A DNA stretch of 64,000 bases from Brasenia schreberi (taxonomy: Eukaryota > Streptophyta > Magnoliopsida > Nymphaeales > Cabombaceae): the NCBI GenBank assembly GCA_036023115.1, contig JAYKKT010000036.1:7460001-7524000 (forward strand), in the 5' to 3' direction. This document shows positions 10,777-21,277 of this stretch, one piece after another. Position numbers and translations under genes: made by a program. Position 1 is the stretch's first letter. Each line of letters begins with the position of its first letter. Under the pieces are notes generated by a model, which searched no databases, was not told the DNA's origin, and saw only the letters and a program-made list of their open reading frames with translations.

Positions 10777-12393
10777 TCAAAATCTCACGGTTGGGGCATT
10801 TCTTGCTGTGGTTTCCGCCAGTGGTGCTTCGTTGTTATTGTTGCCGCAAGTCCATTCCTTGTGATTTAAGTGAGTAGGGGGAGTGGAAAGAGCATTGGTA
10901 GTGCATTCTTCTCCTATCATCTTGCGCAGAAATTCCATGATCTTCACGTCACGAGCTTCAGCCCATTCCCTCTCCTTGGCCCAGAACTCATGCTCCTTCT
11001 GCAACCAATCTCTCTCTTCCTTCCTCCGCATTTCCTCTCTGGCCAACCTTTCCTCTTCTTGGCGTTCTAGGGTCTTCAGTATCCTCTCGAACCACTCGTC
11101 TTGCCTATCCATGAATCTCTTCATCTGTTTCTCCATGCAAGACTTCATATTTCTCTTCCAACTCTCCCGTTCTGCCTTTGCCTTCTCCTTCTTCCAGTCT
11201 TCCTTCTTCAATCGACCCTCCTCAGACTGGCCTGAACTCGTCGTCAGGATGTCGAATTCAGGTGAATCAGACATTTTCTCTCGATGATCCGGAGGTTTCT
11301 TCCTGTCAGTTAGTCCTCCTCCCTTAAGCACCTCCAGATCAAACCCGCTATTCGCCATCAAGTTCAAGTTAGAGTTCCCGTTAGATTTAGAGCTCTTGCC
11401 CCCAACTCCACCTCGTAAAGCCTCGAGCTGAGCATAGAACCTATAGTTTTTTCCATCTTGCCTACCAGTTCTCCCTTCTTTGGTCTTCTTGTAGTACTTG
11501 TACAGATTCTCGAATTTCTCCCTGCATTTCTTCCCGCTCCTATGATAACCATACCCTTCTGCCATCTCTCTGCAAAACACATACCACCATCACCATTAGC
11601 CTCTCTCTCTCACACACACACAAATAAAAGGAGAAAATTAACAAATAACAGAAAAATAAAAGAAGAAAAAGCCAACGAACTAATACATTTTCATCCCGCT
11701 TCTCTGCAAGAACTTTTCTCACCAAACAGGATATTCTTTTCCCGAAGTAGGACAATGCCAGAATTAAAGAGGGGGAAATATGAATAGTTTTAGTTACCTG
11801 GCTAGTTCCTCCCACAAAGGACCCTTGTGAGTGGCCTCACGGAATTTGGAGTCCAACTGCGCCCTTAGTTCAAGAAGCGTGAGAGTCTCGTGCCGCGGCC
11901 ATCTGCTGCCCCCTCCATCTCCTCCTTGTATCTCTTCCACCTTTCCACTCGGCGACCAACTCGTGCACCTCCTCACGTTATCTGTACCAGTGCCGCAATT
12001 ACTGTCTATTCCACCTTGAACACCCAGAATCAGATCACCATCAACCGCGACACCGTGTAGGTGAGCTGCATTTGCTGCAATATTTGTGTGCAGATCGTCC
12101 GTAGAACAAAACTCTACCCTCGGTGGGTACAGTAAACCGGATTCCAACTCTAGATGAGTGCCCACCTCCTCCTGATCTCCCACGGCCATCATCATCCCGG
12201 GGTGGTCCTGCTGCCTGCCAAGCAACCCAACCTGGAAGAATCTGGCGAACCTGAAGGGATTCTGCAACACCATCTCCGGTAGAGTAGGCCGAGGAGGGGT
12301 CGGAGGACACAGGAAATGGTGGTGCTGTTGCTGGTTTTTTATAACGGCTTCCAATTCTGTCCGGACATAGTGATAATGCTCCCCCATCTCCAT
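10777..12393 (-). CDS. Trihelix (GT-2 / PETAL LOSS-like) transcription factor, two exons
   Basis: Nuclear DNA-binding protein. Exon 1 (12393-11798) ends at CCAG|GTAACT and exon 2 (11569-10777) starts after TTTTGCAG. Joined, they give 462 residues. The split falls inside the trihelix domain (about residues 163-232): SRWPRHETLTLLELRAQLD...KGPLWEELAR, then YHRSGKKCREKFENLYKYYK. The split and sequence recall Arabidopsis PETAL LOSS. Residues ~318-416 form a Lys/Glu-rich central helix (ERQEEERLAREEMRRKEERD), as in GT-2 proteins. The usual second, C-terminal trihelix is missing in frame, and a remnant seems present in another frame just upstream of the stop (see findings). Start chosen at Met 12393 (MEMGEHYHY). 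An upstream in-frame Met at 12555 adds 54 residues that largely translate a GA tract, so it is probably leader. PETAL LOSS controls floral organ growth, but function here is inference. Confidence 0.88.
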
Positions 12394-12559
12394 CCTCGCA
12401 GACAAAGAAATGCAGGTGGTTAGCCTTCCCACCGCCCCATCGTCGGAAAACGGTAGGACTCCGGCAAGCGAAACAGTCACCAGGGAGAAAGAGAGAGAGA
12501 GAGAGATCTCGCGCCCCGTATATGGGCCGTGATTGAGTTGATGGGAACGAGGCATTTGG

Positions 12560-12727
12560 ACACGTCAACCCTGTGGGCGACACGTCACAGAAATCTGACT
12601 CGCCTACATTTCTGTCTTAGTGAATTATACGACCTTTGACCGGTCGGCCCATCTCATCCAATAGCCTTTGTGCCGATAGAGTGTGACACGTCAAGCCCTT
12701 GTGGCACGTCACTCATAGCTGACGTGT
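12560..12727. promoter_or_regulatory. Cluster of five ACGT-core (bZIP-type) boxes upstream of the trihelix gene
   Basis: Five copies of CACGTCA or its complement lie within 168 bp: ACACGTCA at 12560, GACACGTCAC near 12579, GACACGTCA at 12685, GGCACGTCA at 12704, TGACGTGT at 12720. ACGT cores of this kind bind plant bZIP factors (ABF, TGA and G-box types). They sit 170-335 bp upstream of the preferred start codon. Confidence 0.55.
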
Positions 12728-12730
12728 ACG

Positions 12731-14397
12731 AATCGTGGGGCGAATGATTGATTTTGCTACTCGGGATCGTTTCCTGGGCCCACCACCTCGCGTGGGGGCA
12801 AAGGGCCTAACATAAAGTTCTCCGCTTCCTAAACGGATCGAGTTTATGGTGGATCCGTTTTCCTCCAAGTCATTAACACCAAATCGGGCCGGGGTAGATA
12901 CCGATTGAAACCAGAACCGAAAGGACGAACTTAGAATCGAGCTGTGAGAACCGTGGATTACTCAAATTTATCGGTCCCGGTTTCATCTTTCATAGAATCG
13001 TAACATGAAAAATAAAGAGGTGCTTGATTTTTCGTGCAAAGTCTTTGAGTTTGGTTCGTGTGAGTGTTTAAGTATTTTGTGTGGTGGGTTTTGTGTTTTA
13101 TGAATAACAAAACTTAACACTAAGAGTACAAAGTTACACCTCTACATTTCATTGTTGTCTAATCATTCACCATTCTTCGGGTTTTGGGTCCGATTTGAAT
13201 ATTTCCAGTTTGCGTTTCTTTCTAGCTGATTCTAAACCCTAAGTTTGGTTATAGATCCAATCATGAAGAACAGTTATCACCATCCCCAAGAGAAAAAAAA
13301 GATGAATATTGAGGTCAGCCAACAAGTTTTCACCTGGGCTCAGATCAGGGTGTAGGTTCTTTACGAACTCTGACTTGGATCGAGGTCCCAAACTGATTGG
13401 ATCGGATCACCATGACAATGGTTTGTTGTATACGAAACTGTCAGACGTCGGCATTCTGGCCCATGACTAAGACCAGGTACAAGTACCACGCTCTCACCTG
13501 TTTGAACTGACATCCATGTTGGGTGCAAACAGTGCATGTAGCAGCTACCTTTACTTCAGTATATACCAACTTTTATTCATTTGATCATAGAAATTATGAC
13601 CATTTATTGGAAAGGGTTCTTAATGCAGTCTTTAACCAAGTTCTTTTCCTTTGCTGTAATGGTCAAGTGCCTTTATTATCAAGACCGGACATTTTGCATC
13701 GGACACATTGACACATGTTTAAATAATGCTTACATCCATCAACATTATTTTATTATTATTGCTAATTTTTTAATAAAATTTTGTGTCTTGATTACCTAAA
13801 ACATATTAATTGGATGGTGCCATTATCGATACCCAAAATAAAATTTGATAACAATTCTTTTGCTTCGATTTTGACATGCTTGAAAGGTTATGATAAACAT
13901 ATGATCTCGTTGTAATTTGAGAGAGGGTGTAGCATGGTCTTATAAGTGTATGTTAATTTAGATTTGGGTGGAGCGGGTTTTAAAAGTTTTTAAATTTTTT
14001 TGAAATTTCAATACAAAAATGCAAATTTTCAGAATTTAGAGTGAGACGACTTCACCATATCTGACTTCTGAATTTGAGACACAAGCACAGTATCACCAGT
14101 CGTTAATACACCCTTCAATTTATGAATGTTATTACTTCACCACCTCACATTAATATTTCAGTCAACACTGTCCGAGCTCACATTAATCTTCACTTCAGTG
14201 GAGAATCTTAAACCCAAGGCTTCACCATACCTATAACACAGCCAGTGGACCATTCTCTCCAAAAATACGGACACTAACAAGTATGGGTATTGGGTACTGT
14301 AAACAGGTTCGGGTTCACAACCCGTTAACACCCCAAGACAGATAATGCCTCTTTCTTACACATTTTTAATGTTTCAGAATTAAAATTATGTATCTTT
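12731..14397. other. Intergenic, no gene recognised
   Basis: This includes a stretch at 12880-13000 rich in ACCGAAA and GGTCCCGG motifs that may be a decayed copy of the CCGAACC-rich repeats seen elsewhere. The remainder is AT-rich with no coding signal. Confidence 0.5.
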
Positions 14398-14494
14398 TTC
14401 TTTTACAAGAGGAGGCATGCATTCTGCGAGAAACGAACTCTCCACCAACAGCAACGACACTAGAGTATCTTACCATTGAGCTAACGCTCTGAAT
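14398..14494 (-). repeat. tRNA-derived SINE, family 1, copy 2
   Basis: Minus strand reads CATTCAGAGCGTTAGCTCAA (A-box-like TTAGCTCAATGG), then GGAGAGTTCG (B-box-like), then GCATGCCTCCTCTTGTAAAA with an A-rich end. The order and spacing match the copy at 19932-20054. Confidence 0.6.
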
Positions 14495-15117
14495 GTAAGA
14501 CTTAATCAACACTTTTTTTCTTTCTCTCTATCTCTCTCTTGTGTTGCTGCCATAACCATGTCCATTTGAAGGACACGATATTTTTGCGCACAGATTCTTT
14601 GGTATTCGAACAGGACAGAAAGCTGGTATCCGCTGGTTCACGGATTCGAACCGTGGACCACCTTCAGGTCAGGCGTGGTCCCTCTGAAACTACGTTTGTC
14701 TCGTTTCCCAACTAGGTTCGGGAATCGGATTCGCTGCGAGCGAGTGCATCATGGGTCCAAAGCTCCTGTTTCCTGGACTAACGAATCAGGTGTCGCCGCG
14801 TCATGTCAGGAATCCACAGCCACTTGGCCTGTTTTGGCGACACAAGCTTACCTATTGTCAGATGTCCTTCGGGTCAGCATTTGATCCAGGTCAATCCTAT
14901 TCATTGAGGTTGGGGAGGATTATTACAGGATTCGTGTCAGACTCTACGTTATAACAGAAACCTTGTAAATGCTGCTGACGGTGGTACCAGCTTTACCGAA
15001 TGCGAGATGATCCAAAATATTGGAACTAATTAATTATAAAAGAAAGGTGAATCCATTCACTCGTTCTCATCTATTGCTTTCCAGTGATATATGTATAATT
15101 TTAAAATTTCAAAAAAA

Positions 15118-15217
15118 CTTTGAAAAAGTATGAAAAATATTTTTATTACATTCATACCATCCAAAAGCAATTGATGAATATGAATGTGAAATGGTAGCAT
15201 GAGCAAGATCTAATCAC

Positions 15218-15256
<39 letters not shown>
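15118..15256 (+). repeat. Microsatellite-linked dispersed repeat, copy 1
   Basis: An AT-rich body (ATGAAAAATATTTTTATTAC...AAGATCTAATCACT) is followed directly by (AT)n(AG)n. A related body ending in the same GATCTAAT block, followed by (CT)n(AT)n, lies about 950 bp downstream. Confidence 0.5.
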
Positions 15257-15483
15257 CATAGTCTATGCACACATCAACTCATGCTTAAACATTGTCAAGA
15301 ATCTCAATTCAAAATTTAATTATTAAAAACAAAAAAATACCTTGATACCTTTTTATAGAAGTAACAAATATAATTGGTACTATTTGCTTTTTAACTTAAA
15401 GATCCAATTGTTGATCTTTAAGAATGAATTATAAAGATCTTTGAAAAGATTAGAGTATTGATTGATATTAGCATGAACTAATT

Positions 15484-15521
<38 letters not shown>

Positions 15522-16097
15522 CCCAGAATTGTAGAATTGTGTCTGTGATGAACACAGATGGCATGTTCAAGAAATCAAGTGAACGATCACTTTATTGGGT
15601 GGCTTTTCCAAGGGCTGGGTCCCCAGTCACTTTTGGCTGATGGATTGGAATCAAGTGCGTCTATTGGTATAGCGATCAAAGGGTGAGGACATTGACGACA
15701 CAGTATGGATAGCAACAGGGTGGGGTGGAAGGATCTAAGCCCGCCCGACCCCGCTCCATAGGCTTCTCAATCTGTGGCTGTCATGCGAAAGTCCTAGTAC
15801 AACCCGCTTTGCTCCACCTCGATTCGTAGAAGTACTGAAAAACAATTTTTATATAAAAATTGACTTAGTATTATACATAATATCATAAATTATGTAATAC
15901 AGCTTATACTAGACATTATGTATATAGTTAACTTAATATATTATGTTATACTATATTACTAATATAGTATACAATATATGCTTTATTATACAAAACTAAT
16001 CATACATTGTCCATAATGTATAATATACTAATGTATACATAATATATGGGATTACATATATATATATATATATAGGAAAATTGGATCCTAAAAAAGG

Positions 16098-16179
16098 ATG
16101 AAAAATAATATTATTATATTCATGTCCTTAAAAAGCGATAGTTGAACATAAATGAATATTGTCAATGGTCAGCAGGATC

Positions 16180-16260
<81 letters not shown>
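16098..16260 (+). repeat. Microsatellite-linked dispersed repeat, copy 2
   Basis: The body (ATGAAAAATAATATTATTAT...CAGGATCTAAT) resembles the copy at 15118-15256. It runs straight into about 20 CT units and then about 20 AT units, ending near 16259. Confidence 0.5.
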
Positions 16261-16261
<1 letters not shown>

Positions 16262-16356
16262 TATCGTGGATATACTATCGTCCACCCAAAGGCAATCAAT
16301 GATTAAGATAATCACATACAAAAGTTTTTTTTATCAATATTGACCATTAATCATTA

Positions 16357-16709
16357 ATGTATACAAAAGATGTTTGTGGGAGAAATGAAGATGCTCATAT
16401 GGATGAGTGGTCGTATAAGGAAAGATTGTATACATAATAAAGTTATTAGAAACAAATTGGGAATGCCACTAATAGAAGATAAAATGAGAAAAAATCGTTT
16501 AAGATAGTTTAGACATGTAGAAAGACAATAAAAAAGCTATGGTACGAAGGCACGAAAATCTAGATTGTGAAAATGTTAAAAATAAAAAAGAAAGACCATA
16601 AAATGTTCAAAAGAAACAATCCTAGTATGACACATGATAGGATTTTGCCGAAACAAAGAATTTATGGCCGACCCTATCTAGTATGAGAAAAGGCTTTGTT
16701 ATTGTTGTG
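16357..16709 (+). mobile_element. Old RTE-type LINE 3' fragment
   Basis: Decayed copy of the LINE 3' region. It starts at the ACAAAAGATGT block, passes through diverged versions of the [17 protein letters not shown] and CWKETI coding blocks, and ends GCCGACCCTATCTAGTATG then a TTG-like tail. There are many stops and small deletions, so it is older than the other copies. Confidence 0.8.
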
Positions 16710-18165
16710 GAATGCCGACCATTAAACACTCTTGATTTAACAATCATGATTTGATAGAATGTTATCTAGGAGGACCTAAACTTATCCACTCCCTTCCTCA
16801 ATTGGTACATCTATCTTACCCTGCATAACAGAGCGGGTTCTCGGCCCTAAAAATCACCCCATCCAAGAGACGGGCGGGTGTGTAAGAGAGAGACAGGGAG
16901 TCCGGATCATTAGAAATCTTGGCTGCTTCTGGGAGTTGGGACTCCTTTGGGCTGGAAGCATCACTTTCAACCCTTCTGGAACCCTTGTTACCATTTTGTA
17001 AACAAATGGGGCTTAAATGTTCGGTTCTCCTCTATATGTTAAGAGTAAAAGGATCCAGACGATGATAGGCACTTAACGCGAACTTCTTCCTCATTTTAGA
17101 AAAGAAAATCGCCTCACAATTACTGTAATACGATAATCTTCTGTCACCTTTTTTTCCTCATGAACAAACTATTACTGTAGTATGATGTAGGAGTTTAGGG
17201 CTCACATCATACGTCGAACGAATAATACAACCACATATATGTATTCTAATATAGTGGAGTCATGTCTCTTAATAGTGTCATCGTTCTTCCTTACTCAAAT
17301 GCATCGTATTAATAGTGTCAGGACATCCTCAATCAGATTCTCAAGGACTCACATTTGTCGCACAAGTCTCATCCAATTTTTTCTTTAAGAATGTGGGACA
17401 GTTTTATTGCATGCCCTTCATCACGTCTAGCTCTACCAATGAGTTCCCGCAACTGCTACTACAACTGCATCCCTACTTCTAACAACAGTTTGCAGGAATT
17501 GCACGTCGTAATTACGACTTAACTTTGATTCCACTGAACATAAGAGGATTTGTGACACCAAGAGACCAGCTTACAAGCAACATAATGCACCAATGAGGCT
17601 AATGGAAATTTAGGTTCAACAGATCTTGAGGCTCACAATACTATGTTCTATGTATATTCATTGTATGGAAAACATCTTACAAGAATAAATTAGTTGTGCA
17701 TACATTTATGTGTTTATGCAATAAGATCAGTATAACACGAATTTCAAAAAGCATAAAATTATGAAAAGGTGTTCGAAGAACAAAGTTGGTCTGCTTGCAA
17801 CTTTCACTCTTGACTGATACCAAATATCGAGCTGCATTTTCTTGGATATCAGTCGTCCGAACCATCATTTTTTTATCTACAACTTCTATCTTTTGCTAAT
17901 GTGAATATATATTTGGTCTTTTAGGTAAGCTTCTCGATTGTAGCCCTGCAAGCTGATTCTTGTTTCTTGACATGTCTAGATCAATACTCCCATTATTTGA
18001 TTCAATTCAGTGGCAGGATTTTTTTTTTTTTTCAGCCCCTTTAACTAATTTTGTAGCATTTCTTCTTCTTTAGTAAAACCGGAAGACAAAAAAAAAGTTC
18101 AGAGAAAGAGTCTTACTACACGGTCGTGAGGAATACAAATATTTCACTATCTTACAATACAGAAG

Positions 18166-18168
<3 letters not shown>
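16710..18168. other. Intergenic, no gene recognised
   Basis: AT-rich sequence with no coding signal that I can support on either strand. Confidence 0.5.

Positions 18169-18211
<43 letters not shown>
18169..18211. repeat. (AT)n microsatellite
   Basis: About 21 AT units, immediately abutting the tail side of the minus-strand SINE copy at 18213-18300, so it may have grown from the SINE tail. Confidence 0.95.
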
Positions 18212-18212
<1 letters not shown>

Positions 18213-18300
18213 CAAGTCCTTGCACACACGCATGCACTCTCAAAGAATCAAACTCACGGCCTGCGACATGAGAAGAGTCCTACCGAATGAGATAAGGCAT
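18213..18300 (-). repeat. tRNA-derived SINE-like copy
   Basis: Minus strand reads GCCTTATCTCATTCGGTAGG (A-box-like), then GGCCGTGAGTTTGATTC (B-box-like), then GTGCATGCGTGTG, before an AT microsatellite. Layout is like the family-1 SINEs, but the body is diverged. Confidence 0.4.
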
Positions 18301-18509
18301 GCATGTGAAACCTAGCATTTTAAAGTATGCATCTGAGTTGCCAACCACAAATGTCTGAGATTCCATGGAATCCATGCATGCCCTCGCCAAACACCAGAAA
18401 AATTTGTTTCACCTCATGTTGCTTCGATTAATTAATGTTCAAATAGTTAGGGTTTTCTCTTTCCTGAAGTTTCATAAAAACAACATACCAAATATAAGGT
18501 TGTGCCTGG

Positions 18510-19730
18510 TGTCACGCCCTATATATCCGACTAATGGAGGGGAGTAGGAAGCGCAATTTGCACTTGGTCTTGATACCAGATCAACCTTAACAGATCTCAC
18601 TAAGTGTTACAGCAAGCAACTAATCCACCAATACCAATATGGAATGCCAGGGTCCTTTCTTAAGCAAAAAGGCCTAGAGTGGTCATTGGCATCCGAATGT
18701 CAAAGAGAAAAAAGTGGGCAAGTGCGAAGAGTACTTAAAAGCAGATAACTTTGGTTGATGGAAGAAATGAGAGTTGTGTAGGCCCAGCTAGCTACTAGAT
18801 TATCAAGACTCTTCCTCAAATAGGGTTCTTATAAAGGGTGGCCACAGAAGTCCAATAATAGGTTTGCAGTTGAAAGGTCACATCCCCCCTTCCCCCTCCC
18901 ACCAAAATGGTTGCGGACCTCAGCGTCCTTGTCTTCACCCACGCTTGGGGTCAATCAACAAGCCACATTTCGCACCAATGCAACTTGGTAGTCTCACACT
19001 TCTTCTTTCAGTCAGGCCTGAAAATGCTTCAGGCCATAAGAGGGCCTTTTACTGATGCTTGCAGCAGAAACTTCGATCATCATTTGAAAACTAGCAGGTT
19101 GAAGGGTCTAGTTGGGCCTAGGGCATTGTTGCCAGATTGCCTTCAGCCATATCAGTTTTATTCAAAGAGCCGAACAACCTTCAAGTCATTTCGTAAAGCT
19201 TTGTCATCAGTAACAGTGTCATCATCAAATTGGACTTTTTGTTCTCGACAACTTTTGGATAAGCTTTTTCTTTCCGAAGGAATCTTGTATCCAATACTGT
19301 AAGGTGATTCACGTTTTACATAGAGAAGTCGACTCTCACGCACCAATCCTATCAATTCGACTAATCATATGAGTTCGACTAATAGACGTGAAAAAAAAGT
19401 ATTACAGTTGACCTTGCAGCCGAATTAGTGTTGGCAGATTTCACCAAGTGATGAAGCAAACAACTAATTCACCAACACCAATACAGAATTTGTGTCTCTC
19501 CCCCAGGTACTAAGACCTAGAATGGTCCTTGGTACCTAAATGGCTCACACAACACAAACACAAAAAAAAAGAAGCAAGCAGAACAAGTGCATAGAGAACT
19601 TGAAGCAAGAGAACAGTGAAGAGTTGCATGATCCCAGTACGCGATAAGATTTTTGTGACTCTTCTCTCAAAAAGGTTTTCACAAAGGGTGACACGAAGGC
19701 TCACAATGAATTCACAACCAAAGGATCACG
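18510..19730 (-). mobile_element. Short LTR retrotransposon (TRIM-like or internally deleted)
   Basis: Two related same-orientation blocks, 18510-18882 and about 19350-19730, share long stretches (CACTAAGTG...CAACTAATCCACCAA; TCTTCCTCAAATAGGGTTCT...AAAGG). They also resemble the LTRs of the element at 51584-54262. The left block ends TTGAAAGGTCACA on the plus strand. Read on the minus strand, the sequence before it is a purine tract (GGGAGGGGGAAGGGGGGA), as expected for a polypurine tract before a 3' LTR. The 450-bp interior has no recognisable gag or pol. The outer edge of the right LTR and the primer site are unclear, and no target duplication was seen. Confidence 0.6.
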
Positions 19731-19794
19731 TTAGTGGGAGATGTGTGATCATCATTGTGTAACACCGAAATCTTCATGAACATACACAACGCAG

Positions 19795-19915
19795 AGAGCG
19801 TTAGCTCACTTACGTTAAAGAGCTTAACTCACAAGTTAAACGGCATGAGTTCGATAAGAATGGCGTGCATACCTGACTTCGGGCTCTCCAACATCGCAAG
19901 CCGCGTGGTACACAA
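19795..19915 (+). repeat. SINE-like repeat, family 2, copy 1
   Basis: Contains TTAACTCACAAGTTAAACGG followed by CATGAGTTCGATAAG. Much of this recurs at 46748-46849 (TCAACTCACAAGTTAAAGG...AAGAGTTCATTACAC). The A/B-box-like spacing suggests a tRNA-derived SINE. Confidence 0.4.
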
Positions 19916-19931
19916 ATTCGATATTATTTGT

Positions 19932-20054
19932 ACTCAGAGCATTAGCTCAACGGCAGTGCGCCTTGGCGCTGAAGCTGTTGATGGGGAGTTCAACTCCCAG
20001 GGTGTACATGCATGGGTGTGCGTTAGGCTTCAGACTCCTCTTGTAACAAAAAAA
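19932..20054 (+). repeat. tRNA-derived SINE, family 1, copy 3
   Basis: Starts ACTCAGAGCATTAGCTCAAC (A-box-like TTAGCTCAACGG), has GGAGTTCAACTCCC (B-box-like), GTACATGCATGGGTGTG, and GGCTTCAGACTCCTCTTGTA ending in an A-rich tail. This is the best-preserved copy of the family in the window. Confidence 0.65.
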
Positions 20055-21277
20055 GATCGATATTATTTATCCCTATTTTACTGTGATCTGGCTCTCTCCC
20101 TCGTCATGTAATATATGTCTCTTTGTTGTTCATGGTAGAGCCCACTATAGCTAAAACCAAAAAACAATAGATTCTCTACTCTTCTACATAAAAGTTAAAG
20201 GTTCAATGGTAGTGGGTACGGGAAAACGAAAACTGTTAACTTTGAAATACAGTCGTTTCAGGCGAAATCACGTTCTGAATCAATTCTTCCCTGCGTCATC
20301 TGATAGACGGTTGGTGTAGAGGGTGGCCCCCCATCCCCTTGCTTTCTAGGATCCTTCATTGTCTGCCAATTTAGTTTTATACCATTATTAGGAAGGAGAC
20401 GCCGCCATGACCCACCACCAACCACAACACCCTGCCTGTGTAAATTCATTTGACGCCCCTCTCTCCTTCGTACTCCCACCTACCACCACACATCACGCGC
20501 CCGTCAAGTCAACCTACCGTCGCCTGACCTGGAAAATTTTTCAAGTGGGATCCCATTTTGCATTCCTTCTTCTCTTCTAGCTACCCTGCTACCAGTTATG
20601 CCATTAATTTGTTTAACAAATATGTATACAGCGAAATCCTAATTCGGAAGGGAAACAGAAGATCTGAGGTGGTCGGTCGACGACACATGATAAGACGAAA
20701 ACGATTTCTTCTTGCTTTTAGAACAACAAAAGCGAAATATAAAGGCGTTAACATGGTGATCAGCTGCTTTGCTCTCTCTATGATAGGCGCCAATCTGGTT
20801 AAAGTTGTCAACCTCGTCAGACCATAAGGACGCAGCCTCCCAAGCAGAGACTCTAACAGCAAGACGGAACTGAATGTAAACAAAAGAAAACAAGAGCAAA
20901 AGCATTTTATATACCTTCAGATTTCCTTCTTCTTCTCTTTCATTTCTTCGATCCCGCTTGCTATACATAGAGTTCATGGATACAATGGGGAGGAAAACAT
21001 ATTAAATTGCAGAAGGATAGAAGACGGAGAAAAAGGAAAGAATCGATGCAGGAACTCATGTCCCTTGTGTGGGATTTGCTAGTTCAGACAACATTCACTA
21101 GCATATGTACCACTGAATTGAACAAAACTCTACATTATATTGATCGGTTTGATTGGAGATCGACCAAGAAAGGCATCCCGCAGAACAAACATTTGTGATT
21201 TATTTTTGAAGGGGGTAGCTAGCAGCAAATTAATCAACGAATAGATTGCGCACATTTTTTCTTTGCTGTGAATCTCA
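20055..21277. other. Intergenic, 3' flank of arogenate dehydratase
   Basis: No gene recognised. The part next to 21277 should hold the 3' untranslated region of the minus-strand dehydratase. Confidence 0.5.

Larger units (their letters stand above)
14495..16356. other. Intergenic repeats and microsatellites
   Basis: No gene recognised. It contains two related AT-rich repeats ending in compound microsatellites (listed separately), a CT/AT compound tract at about 15486-15521, and a GC-richer patch near 15700-15830 (GCCCGCCCGACCCCGC) that may be part of an unclassified element. Confidence 0.5.

Noticed and set aside
11458..11787. 109-codon plus-strand frame across the trihelix intron
   Set aside because: Antisense to the trihelix exon 2 start and intron, with no conserved motif.
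18907..19302. 131-codon frame inside the short LTR element
   Set aside because: No similarity to gag, protease or any known domain. Probably chance in the element interior.
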